Origin: Bacteroidaceae bacterium
GTDB lineage: Bacteria; Bacteroidota; Bacteroidia; Bacteroidales; Bacteroidaceae
Length of the DNA: 17,005 nt
NCBI GenBank assembly: GCA_900770705.1
Contig: CAAGLF010000039.1
Coordinates: 1-17,005, forward strand
Direction: 5' to 3'
Position numbers and translations under genes: made by a program. How positions within the stretch are numbered: the stretch's first letter is position 1; each line of letters opens with the position of its first letter. This document shows positions 1 to 5,783 of the stretch, in pieces. The notes under the pieces are model-generated. The model made no database searches, was not told where the DNA came from, and was given only the letters and a program-made list of their open reading frames with translations.

Positions 1-10
1 CCACCTGGGC
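1..10 (-). tRNA. Possible 5' end of a tRNA-Leu, cut by the window edge
   Basis: Read on the minus strand these ten bases are GCCCAGGTGG. This resembles the usual start of bacterial tRNA-Leu: acceptor GCCCxGG, then TG, then the long D arm. It lies 28 nt after the tRNA-Gly on the same strand, a typical spacing for a tRNA cluster. Only ten bases are visible, so the identification rests on the acceptor start and position and could be chance. Confidence 0.4.
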
Positions 11-38
11 TCGAAGGAATTCCCCTTGGGTATTTCAG

Positions 39-111
39 AGCGGAAAACGAGACTCGAACTCGCGACCCCAACCTTGGCAAGGTTGTGCTCTACCAACTGA
101 GCTATTTCCGC
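39..111 (-). tRNA. tRNA-Gly (anticodon GCC)
   Basis: A complete 73-nt cloverleaf reads on the minus strand. The acceptor stem is GCGGAAA paired with TTTCCGC, and the discriminator base is U. The D arm is GCTC/GAGC with loop AGTTGGTA. The anticodon stem is CAACC/GGTTG around loop TTGCCAA, giving anticodon GCC (glycine, codons GGC and GGU). The T arm carries TTCGAGT. The 3' CCA is not encoded and must be added after transcription. A consensus Bacteroidota promoter lies just upstream. Confidence 0.97.
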
Positions 112-141
112 AGTGCGCTGCGCTGTTTTTCAAACGCGGTG

Positions 142-172
142 CAAAGGTACGACAAATTTTCAAACTACCAAA
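142..172 (-). promoter_or_regulatory. Promoter of the tRNA-Gly (TTTG-N19-TAnnTTTG)
   Basis: On the minus strand the -7 element TACCTTTG (142-149) and the -33 element TTTG (169-172) are separated by exactly 19 nt, matching the known primary sigma-factor consensus of Bacteroides. The expected transcription start is near position 135, giving a leader of about 25 nt before the tRNA. The same architecture recurs at the tRNA-Met. Confidence 0.8.
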
Positions 173-275
173 TATCCGCGGGGATTTTTTTGCAATTTCG
201 TGTGAAAAACGATGGGTCGGAATGGTAATCAGCGGTTTTGCGTTCGGGCTTACATTTTCTGCGGCGAAAATTTTT

Positions 276-334
276 CGTACGGGGCCGGAAAGAAAAATTA
301 TCACGTCGATAGTTTTTCTTTCCGGCCCCGTACG
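276..334. repeat. Perfect 22-bp inverted repeat containing the TTTTTCTTTC word
   Basis: Arm 276-297 and arm 313-334 are perfect reverse complements of 22 nt with a 15-nt loop. With one T/G wobble the stem extends about 3 bp further. Each arm pairs a GC-rich part (CGTACGGGGCCGG) with an A/T tract (AAAGAAAAA). It lies between the 3' end of the nucleotidyltransferase gene (383) and the tRNA-Gly promoter, so it could terminate the former. However, no clean U run follows the stem on either strand; on the minus strand the sequence after it is AAAAATTTTCG. It shares T5CTTTC plus GGCCCCG with the tandem repeats at 5379-5466. The rest of 112-382 holds only the tRNA promoter. Confidence 0.85.
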
Positions 335-382
335 GAATGCTGCGGTCGAGAAACGGGTGTTTCTCTGCCGGTGCGGCCCGCA

Positions 383-1120
383 TCAGTGGCTGATGACGCG
401 CAGAAAGTCGGCGGCTTCGTCCAGTGCGGCCGTCTTTCCTACGTCCAGCAGGCGCAGGTTGTGACCGACAATGCCCTTAATGCGGCGACGGGCACAGCTG
501 GCGAGATAGAAGTCGATGATGGAGAATTTGTCCGGCCACGTCTCCATATCGGGGAAGAGGGTGGGGGAGAACACGTGTATTCCGGAGAAGGCATAGGCGT
601 GTAGTTTCGCTGGTTCCAGAGCCGGGAATGGCGACTTTATCTGTCCTGTCCGGCGGTTGATCCACCCCCGAAGGTTGTATTCCTCGTCGAAGAGCAGTTG
701 GCGGTCGGAGGGACGTTCGGATACGAGCAGCGTGGCGTCGGACGCCTGGCTGTTGTGGTAGAGCTGGCGTAGGTCGGCGTTGCTAAGGATGTCAACGTTG
801 TGGATGAGTAGCGGGCGAGGGTCTTTTTCCAGCAGTGGCCGGGCGTGTTTCAGGGCGCCTCCCGTTTCGAGGAGTTGCTGCGTCTCGTCGGAAATCTCTA
901 TGTGGAAATGGGGAAAGGGGTGCGCAGCCAGATAATCTGTAATCTGTCCGGCAAAATGATGTACGTTGATCACGATGTCGGTGGCACCGGCTTGCTCAAG
1001 TCTCTCGAGTGTGTGGGCCAGCAGGGGCTTGCCGTCGATCGGTACAAGGGCTTTGGGCATTCTGTCGGTCAAGGGACGCAGACGAGTGCCCAGGCCGGCT
1101 GCAAGAACAAAGGCTTTCAT
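383..1120 (-). CDS. MurU-like sugar-1-phosphate nucleotidyltransferase
   Basis: The 245-aa protein has the NTP_transferase (Rossmann-like GT-A) fold signature. The nucleotide-binding loop AAGLGTRLRP is at residues 7-16, followed by MPKALVPI (21-28) with the conserved lysine. LETGG (84-88) and the metal-binding aspartate in HNVD (107-110) follow, and LLDVGK (224-229) lies near the end. Length and motifs resemble MurNAc-1-phosphate uridylyltransferase (MurU) of the cell-wall recycling pathway, and more distantly glucose- or mannose-1-phosphate nucleotidyltransferases. The enzyme should be cytoplasmic and transfer a nucleotide to a sugar-1-phosphate. The AmgK-type sugar kinase expected as partner of MurU is not in the window, so substrate is unproven. 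A 7-of-8 match to the -7 element (TACCTTTT, minus strand, 1139-1146) lies just before the ATG, with no convincing -33 element. Confidence 0.85.
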   Translation of the reverse strand: MKAFVLAAGLGTRLRPLTDRMPKALVPIDGKPLLAHTLERLEQAGATDIVINVHHFAGQITDYLAAHPFPHFHIEISDETQQLLETGGALKHARPLLEKDPRPLLIHNVDILSNADLRQLYHNSQASDATLLVSERPSDRQLLFDEEYNLRGWINRRTGQIKSPFPALEPAKLHAYAFSGIHVFSPTLFPDMETWPDKFSIIDFYLASCARRRIKGIVGHNLRLLDVGKTAALDEAADFLRVISH

Positions 1121-1156
1121 AAGGCGTATTCGGGAGGGAAAAGGTAGAATTACGGA

Positions 1157-1222
1157 AAAGCGCAGGTGAACAAGGCCGAGGTTCGGCGCTGCTGCGCCGG
1201 CGGTGCTTGTTTACCTGCGTTT
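1157..1222 (-). terminator. Hairpin after the DUF4270 gene
   Basis: Arms 1161-1174 and 1206-1219 pair over 14 bp with one G/T wobble, and A/T pairs add to the base. The loop contains smaller GC hairpins, for example GCCGA/TCGGC at 1175-1187. On the minus strand the stem is followed by CTTTTCC, a short U tract. It sits between the stop of the DUF4270 gene (1267) and the start of the nucleotidyltransferase gene (1120), which suggests separate transcription units. Confidence 0.6.
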
Positions 1223-1266
1223 ATGTATCATCGGTGTGGGGTATAGCGTCAACGGAGGACTGCCCG

Positions 1267-2748
1267 CTATTGAAAACGGCTGTAGATGACGTGTAGTTCT
1301 ATGGCGTCTGTACCACCTTTCAGTTTCGCACTGCTCATCTCGAAACTGTTGCGGATGCGCGAGAGGGTCTTGGTGGTTGTGCCATAATAGGAGGTACTTG
1401 TGCTATACTCGGCCTTGACAGGGATTATCACGACCTTGTTCCAGTCTTTGTTCTCGGGCAGTGCCTCCCACTGTGCATACTTGGCGTTACGCTCGGCTTC
1501 GGAGTCGCCTTTTGTGACGCCGGCGCCCAAATCCCGCTCATACTTGAGGATGTTGATGAGCTGGCTGATGTTGCCGAAGGTGTAGCTGTTGTAATTGGAG
1601 CTGAAGGAAGTGAGGTAGGCGGCCGTTCCTGTCAGCTTTTCCTTTTCGAAAAAGCTGTATGTTTCGGACTTGCGGATCAGCAATACCTCGCCAGGTGCGC
1701 TGAGGCCGTACTTGTGCGTTTCACTGTCGTTGAGCCGGAAGAGAGTCAGGCTGGCAGAGTTGATAGTGTCGTTGTAATGTTCGCCGGCCACGATGTCTCC
1801 TACCGGAAGCTCCAGCTCCGTAAAGATTCCCGCCGGGGATTTCAGATAGGTATAGCCCTGCGTGTTGTCGAGCATGGCGGCCGGGATACGGCTTTGCGCC
1901 CGTGTGTTCTGTATCACCTCTTGTGTGGCTCCCATCTGGTGCATACCGTCGACTATCGTGTCGTTGCCTTCCGCTGTCGTGTCGTGATAGCGGAAATAGA
2001 TGTTCATCGTGGTGTATTTCGTCTTGATGAGCGAGCCTATGCCGCCGGTATTCTCGATGTAGAAGCCCGGACAGACGTGGTGGACAAACTGATAGGAATT
2101 TTGGAAGAAGGAAGGATTTTCGTAATACTTGTTAAGAATAAAAGATCCGTATTCTGCCGGCATTCTCACGGGGATACTCCGCACATACGTCACACCATCG
2201 GTCAGGCTGTCCGGCCTTGTGAGGTCTTTCACCGAATAAGTCAGTTCTTTCGTGAGTGGATGGCCGCTTCCGATGTAGTATGTGGGGTCTATGTTGGAGT
2301 AATAGGGCACGTTCTCCTCCATCACGCGTGCAGTGTCCAGCTCCGTAATTCGCATCTTCATTGTAGTGAGCGAGTCGCCGTAGAAACTTTCTATATACAA
2401 GCGGATGTCGCACGAATCTGCCACGATATTCCCGTTTTCGTCCGCTATCATTTTGCTTCTCTCGGGGAAACGGTAGTTTTCCATCACGTGGAACTGTGCC
2501 AGATAGCCGCAAGTGGTTCGTGCGCGGCTTTCCGGGTCGATGACGGAGCCGAGGAAACAGTCATTGGTATTGGCCAGAACGGAATCTGCCGCGATGGAGC
2601 GCGACGTAATGAGGTAAGTGGCCTGCGAAGTCTGGATGTTGTCGTTTCCAGGGATGACTTCGGTGCCGATTGCGGCCGTATCGTCGTCGCAGGCTGTGGC
2701 GAAGGCCAAAGCGGCGGCAAGTATAGGGAACGTTACTATGAATTTCAC
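1267..2748 (-). CDS. DUF4270 family lipoprotein, probably surface-exposed
   Basis: The 493-aa protein starts at a GTG codon. Upstream in frame there is no ATG before a TAA stop, so GTG is the only reasonable start. Residues 1-19 form a lipoprotein signal peptide with lipobox ATAC and the acylated cysteine at position 20. Three aspartates follow the cysteine directly. In Bacteroidota an acidic patch there acts as the lipoprotein export signal that sends proteins to the cell surface. The body has the features of DUF4270 proteins (CDDDTAAIGTEVIP near the start, many beta-strand-like segments, YTYLKSPAGI in the middle). This family is found in Bacteroidota and its function is unknown to me. It follows the half glycogen synthase by 84 nt on the same strand, so it may be cotranscribed with it. 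Confidence 0.85.
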   Translation of the reverse strand: MKFIVTFPILAAALAFATACDDDTAAIGTEVIPGNDNIQTSQATYLITSRSIAADSVLANTNDCFLGSVIDPESRARTTCGYLAQFHVMENYRFPERSKMIADENGNIVADSCDIRLYIESFYGDSLTTMKMRITELDTARVMEENVPYYSNIDPTYYIGSGHPLTKELTYSVKDLTRPDSLTDGVTYVRSIPVRMPAEYGSFILNKYYENPSFFQNSYQFVHHVCPGFYIENTGGIGSLIKTKYTTMNIYFRYHDTTAEGNDTIVDGMHQMGATQEVIQNTRAQSRIPAAMLDNTQGYTYLKSPAGIFTELELPVGDIVAGEHYNDTINSASLTLFRLNDSETHKYGLSAPGEVLLIRKSETYSFFEKEKLTGTAAYLTSFSSNYNSYTFGNISQLINILKYERDLGAGVTKGDSEAERNAKYAQWEALPENKDWNKVVIIPVKAEYSTSTSYYGTTTKTLSRIRNSFEMSSAKLKGGTDAIELHVIYSRFQ

Positions 2749-2832
2749 GGTCGGGGTGAGGCTGAGAGGTGGTGGCAGACGGCTGTCGTGGCTGCTGCCT
2801 ATACATTATTATATATAGGGAGACGGGCGAGA

Positions 2833-3657
2833 TTATTCTCCGTCGGCATAGATTTGGTTGTAGAAGTCTCCGTATTGTTCCTTTACGGGCGTCAGTTCGT
2901 CGGGGTGTAGTGTGCGGATGTTTCTGGCTTGGGCAAAGGCCGTTAGTCCGGCCTGCTTTTCGGGCGAGAGTTGCACGAATCCGTCGGAGAAGGCCAGTGC
3001 CAGTTCCCCGAGGCTACGGCCCGACGTCAGGTCTATGCCTGTGGAAGCCAGCAACTCGGAGTTGCAGTCGCGGAATTGCAGGCAGTCACTGAAGTTGGCG
3101 CCCAGTGGGGCTTGCGGCATTTCGTCGTAGGCGGAGAATACGACCTTGGCGTTGGCAAAGGGAGGGTCGTCGTGGTAGGCTGTCTTGATGAAGAGCGGCG
3201 CGATGGCCGACATCCATCCGTGACAATGGATGATGTCAGGCACCCAACGGAGTTTCTTGACGGTTTCGAGCACACCGCGTGCATAGAAGATGGCACGCTC
3301 GGCGTTGTCGGCGTATTCCTTTCCCTCTTCGTCGCACATCATCCGTCTTTTGTGGAAGTAGTCGTCATTGTCGATGAAGTAGACTTGCATTCGGGCGGCT
3401 TGTATGCTCGCAACTTTGATAATCAACGGATGGTCTGTGTCGTCGATGATGATATTCATTCCCGACAGGCGGATTACTTCGTGCAACTGGTTGCGACGTT
3501 CGTTGATGATTCCCCAGCGGGGCATAAAGGTGCGTATCTCACGGCCGCTGTCCTGAATGGCCTGCGGCAGTGTGCGGCCGATGACGGACATTTGGGATTC
3601 GGGAACGTAGGGAGTGATTTCCTGCGTAATGAACAGAACTTTTTTCGCCTTTGTCAT
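2833..3657 (-). CDS. Glycogen/starch synthase N-terminal-domain protein (half-length)
   Basis: The chosen start (ATG at 3655-3657, MTKAKKVLFI) matches the expected first beta strand of a GT5 glycosyltransferase; longer in-frame starts add an unrelated basic stretch. The protein has 274 residues against about 470-490 for bacterial glycogen synthase, so only the N-terminal GT-B half is present. Recognisable parts are VLFITQEITPY (7-17), GREIRTFMPRWG (38-49), and PDIIHCHGWMSAIAPLFIK (140-158), which corresponds to the DVVHxHDW segment. The substrate-binding KxGGL motif is replaced by PESQMSVIG (19-27), the HDW aspartate is glycine, and the C-terminal nucleotide-sugar-binding half is absent. Classical ADP-glucose transferase activity is therefore doubtful. 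The gene is divergent from panC and upstream of a DUF4270 lipoprotein. Automatic pipelines would probably call it glycogen synthase. Confidence 0.8.
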   Translation of the reverse strand: MTKAKKVLFITQEITPYVPESQMSVIGRTLPQAIQDSGREIRTFMPRWGIINERRNQLHEVIRLSGMNIIIDDTDHPLIIKVASIQAARMQVYFIDNDDYFHKRRMMCDEEGKEYADNAERAIFYARGVLETVKKLRWVPDIIHCHGWMSAIAPLFIKTAYHDDPPFANAKVVFSAYDEMPQAPLGANFSDCLQFRDCNSELLASTGIDLTSGRSLGELALAFSDGFVQLSPEKQAGLTAFAQARNIRTLHPDELTPVKEQYGDFYNQIYADGE

Positions 3658-3747
3658 TGTTTTTGTTAAGTTGTTGGGTGAAAATCCGCCGCGCGGTAGC
3701 TGGAGCGGCCAGCTGTGTCGGGAAACCGTATGTCTTCGGATTTTGTG

Positions 3748-3755
3748 CAAAGGTA
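3748..3755 (-). promoter_or_regulatory. -7 element (TACCTTTG) upstream of the half glycogen synthase gene
   Basis: On the minus strand TACCTTTG matches the TAnnTTTG consensus exactly and is identical to the tRNA-Gly -7 element. It lies about 90 nt before the start codon. No good TTTG is seen at the expected -33 position, so this rests on the -7 box alone. Confidence 0.5.
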
Positions 3756-3924
3756 CTAATTTTCTGTGAAAGAGGTGGCTTCTTGTCGTCCGAAAACGCC
3801 TCTTGCTGCCGTTTTTCTGCTTTTTTAGGGTGGCTTGCCGTGGTTTTTTGGGAATTTTTACCATCGGCAAAGTGCGTGTCTGGGCTTACTACTGCGGCGG
3901 AAGTGCGAAAAAAGACGGCTTTAT

Positions 3925-3956
3925 CTTGTTCCTTTTCGTGGCTTGTCGTAACTTTG
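3925..3956 (+). promoter_or_regulatory. Promoter of panCD (CTTG-N20-TAACTTTG)
   Basis: The -7 element TAACTTTG (3949-3956) matches TAnnTTTG, and CTTG (3925-3928), one base from TTTG, lies 20 nt upstream. The transcription start would be near 3963, about 50 nt before the panC ATG. The same CTTG-N20 arrangement is seen before the NifU-like gene. The 355-nt region 3658-4012 holds this promoter and the divergent one. I see no other gene in it, only a near-repeat of GTGGCTTGYCG at 3830-3840 and 3938-3948. Confidence 0.65.
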
Positions 3957-4012
3957 CGCGCTGTTTTCGGGACATCGTCGCGACGTTTGTCCCCGTTTTC
4001 AAAACTAATGAT

Positions 4013-4864
4013 ATGAAAGTTTTTACTACCACGCAGGAGCTGCAGGCTGCCTTGGCCGTAGTTCGTGGCAACTCGAAGCAAGTGGGGCTGGTGCCCACGA
4101 TGGGGGCTCTTCATGCCGGCCACGCTTCGCTTGTCAGCCGCAGTGTGAAAGAGAATGACGTCACTGTGGTCAGCGTTTTCGTCAATCCGACGCAGTTTAA
4201 CGATGCCAATGACTTGAAGAACTATCCCCGGACTCCCGAGCAGGACTTCCGTCTGCTCGAAAGCCTTGGTGCCGACTACGTGTTCGCTCCTACGGTCGAG
4301 GAGGTCTATCCTACGCCCGACGAGCGGCATTTTTCGTATCCTCCCATCGATTCTGTGATGGAGGGTGCCCGTCGTCCGGGGCATTTCAACGGCGTCTGCC
4401 AGATTGTTTCCAAACTTTTTATAATGGTCGGGCCGGATAATGCCTACTTTGGTGAAAAGGATTTCCAGCAGATAGCCGTCGTGCAGGCGATGGTGAACGA
4501 TTTGCAACTGCCTGTCCGTATCATTCCGTGCCCCATCGTGCGTGAGGAGAGCGGCCTGGCCCTGTCGAGTCGCAATGCTCTGCTTACTGATGGAGAACGG
4601 GTGCTGGCGGCCAATATCCACCGCGTGATGCTGGAGAGTGTGGCGATGTCAGAAACGCGTACGGTGGCCGAAGTGGAGCACTATGTGATAGATACGCTCA
4701 ACGCCTTCAGCGGTATGGAGGTGGAGTACTATCAGATAGTAGATGCTCAGACGCTGCAACCTGTGGGCAGTTGGGAGGAAGTGACCGGTGTCGTGGGTTG
4801 TATCACTGTCTATTGCGGCAGTCGCCCTGTCCGTCTTATCGATAACATCAAATACAGAGGTTAA
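4013..4864 (+). CDS. panC: Pantoate--beta-alanine ligase (pantothenate synthetase)
   Basis: The enzyme joins pantoate and beta-alanine with ATP to make pantothenate, the precursor of coenzyme A, in the cytoplasm. The 283-aa length fits the family exactly. Visible motifs in order: PTMGALHAGH (28-37) with the two HxGH histidines that bind ATP; VNPTQF (58-63); FNGVCQIVSK (125-134); GPDNAYFGEKDFQQ (140-153); SSRN (185-188). The frame stays open upstream to 3803, but the ATG at 4013 gives the normal N-terminus (MKVFTTTQEL) and lies after the promoter. An overlapping ATG at 4008 leads to an immediate stop. panD follows after 8 nt, so the two are an operon supplying both ligase and beta-alanine. Confidence 0.97.
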   Translation: MKVFTTTQELQAALAVVRGNSKQVGLVPTMGALHAGHASLVSRSVKENDVTVVSVFVNPTQFNDANDLKNYPRTPEQDFRLLESLGADYVFAPTVEEVYPTPDERHFSYPPIDSVMEGARRPGHFNGVCQIVSKLFIMVGPDNAYFGEKDFQQIAVVQAMVNDLQLPVRIIPCPIVREESGLALSSRNALLTDGERVLAANIHRVMLESVAMSETRTVAEVEHYVIDTLNAFSGMEVEYYQIVDAQTLQPVGSWEEVTGVVGCITVYCGSRPVRLIDNIKYRG

Positions 4865-4872
4865 AGCACGCT

Positions 4873-5220
4873 ATGACACTGAGTATCCTAAAGTCGAAAA
4901 TCCATTGTGCGCGCGTGACCGAAGCCAACTTGCACTATATGGGCAGCATTACTATTGACCGGAAGCTGATGGAGGCTGCCGGACTGCTGCCCGGAGAACA
5001 CGTGCACGTGGTAAACAATATGAATGGTGAGCGCATAGAGACCTACGTCATTGCCGGTGAACGCAACACGGGTTGCGTCTGCCTGAATGGGGCGGCCGCC
5101 CGAAAGTTTCAGGTGGGCGATGAAATCATCATTATGGCCTATGCCTCGATGACGCCCGAGGAGGCCGCCACTTTCAAGCCGAAGGTAATCTTCCCCATAG
5201 GCGAGCGCAATGAGCTTTGA
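4873..5220 (+). CDS. panD: Aspartate 1-decarboxylase
   Basis: The enzyme makes beta-alanine from aspartate, feeding PanC. The 115-aa proenzyme cleaves itself between Gly24 and Ser25 (HYMGSITID), and Ser25 becomes the pyruvoyl cofactor. K9, Y22, R54, T57 and Y58 occupy the same positions as the active-site residues of the E. coli enzyme, and NGAAA (72-76) is the conserved turn. The protein is slightly shorter at the C-terminus than the 126-aa E. coli form, which is common. A strong terminator lies 78 nt downstream, closing the panCD operon. Confidence 0.97.
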   Translation: MTLSILKSKIHCARVTEANLHYMGSITIDRKLMEAAGLLPGEHVHVVNNMNGERIETYVIAGERNTGCVCLNGAAARKFQVGDEIIIMAYASMTPEEAATFKPKVIFPIGERNEL

Positions 5221-5298
5221 AGCGGCATAGCGTCGTGGCCGGTATGTATGGGGACGTATTGTACGGCCGAAGAAGCTGCTTGTTCCGGCTGAGTTATG

Positions 5299-5342
5299 GC
5301 TGCGGGAGCTGAATGTTTTTCGTTCAGCTCCCGCAGCTTTTT
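5299..5342 (+). terminator. Intrinsic terminator of panCD
   Basis: Arms 5299-5313 and 5323-5337 form a perfect 15-bp GC-rich stem (GCTGCGGGAGCTGAA and its complement) with a 9-nt loop, followed directly by five T. This is a textbook Rho-independent terminator for plus-strand transcription. Confidence 0.93.
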
Positions 5343-5378
5343 CATACTACGGCAACACAATTCTTTATAGCCGCGTAA

Positions 5379-5466
5379 GTTTTTTCTTTCGGCCCCGAAA
5401 ATTTTTCTTTCGGCCCCGAAGTTTTTTCTTTCGGCTCCGAAATTTTTTCTTTCGGCCTAGTTTTTT
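5379..5466. repeat. Tandem T-tract repeats with 21-nt period
   Basis: Four copies of the word T5-6 CTTTC CGG-type unit follow each other. Each begins with TTTTTCTTTC; the following words are GGCCCCGAAA, GGCCCCGAAG, GGCTCCGAAA and GGCCTAG. The C after each T run is at 5386, 5407, 5428 and 5449, an exact 21-nt period (two helical turns). A fifth T6 run starts at 5461. Within a unit TTTCGG and CCGAAA form a small dyad. The block lies after the panCD terminator and about 320 nt before the Omp28-related gene. The remaining intergenic sequence (5467-5783) holds a likely promoter but no gene I can recognise. Confidence 0.9.
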
Positions 5467-5667
5467 CAACGTGAAAGGAGTCTGGGTTTCGTGACGTGAC
5501 GGAAATAGAGGGAGAGGGGGCTTATTGGTGTCGGAAACGGCGGATGTATTTTCGTTTTATTGTGTATAAAAATTTACGGAGAACCTAATATGTCGATTAA
5601 AATATCCGATTCGTCGATTTCTAAGGCGAATTAGTGGCGCTGTAAGGGCTGTTAATTAAAAAGGTTA

Positions 5668-5675
5668 TACATTTG
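5668..5675 (+). promoter_or_regulatory. -7 element (TACATTTG) upstream of the Omp28-related gene
   Basis: TACATTTG matches the TAnnTTTG consensus. No TTTG is found at the usual distance upstream, so a promoter here rests on one element. A start near 5682 would give a leader of about 100 nt before the ATG at 5784. Confidence 0.4.
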
Positions 5676-5783
5676 CAAAAAGAAACTAAGCAGACAAAGG
5701 AGCCTGTCTGGCTATGCTGCGATTCCCCCTGTGGATTCAAAACGGCTTGACGCCGCCTCTTTTTAGCGGAAAATCTATTAGCA

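Noticed and set aside
1714..2910. 398-codon open frame antisense to the DUF4270 gene
   Set aside because: Its product is a His/Val/Arg-rich translation without any recognisable motif, while the opposite strand encodes a clear lipoprotein.
3830..3948. Near-identical GTGGCTTGYCG words in the panC upstream region, considered as operators
   Set aside because: The copies are 108 nt apart, lack dyad symmetry and are unrelated to a known regulator; chance is adequate.
3803..4012. 70-residue N-terminal extension of PanC
   Set aside because: It crosses the panC promoter, is not part of the PanC family, and the ATG at 4013 gives the standard N-terminus and length.
3539..4621. 360-codon minus-strand open frame across panC and the start of the half glycogen synthase
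   Set aside because: It overlaps two well-supported genes and reads as a shadow of panC; the product has no family features.
5379..5466. Tandem repeats considered as a CRISPR array
   Set aside because: The period is 21 nt with no spacer of unique sequence and no cas genes in the window.
5735..5765. Small hairpin CGGC/GCCG followed by CTTTTT upstream of the Omp28-related gene, considered as an attenuator
   Set aside because: The stem is only 4 bp, with no leader peptide or competing structure visible.
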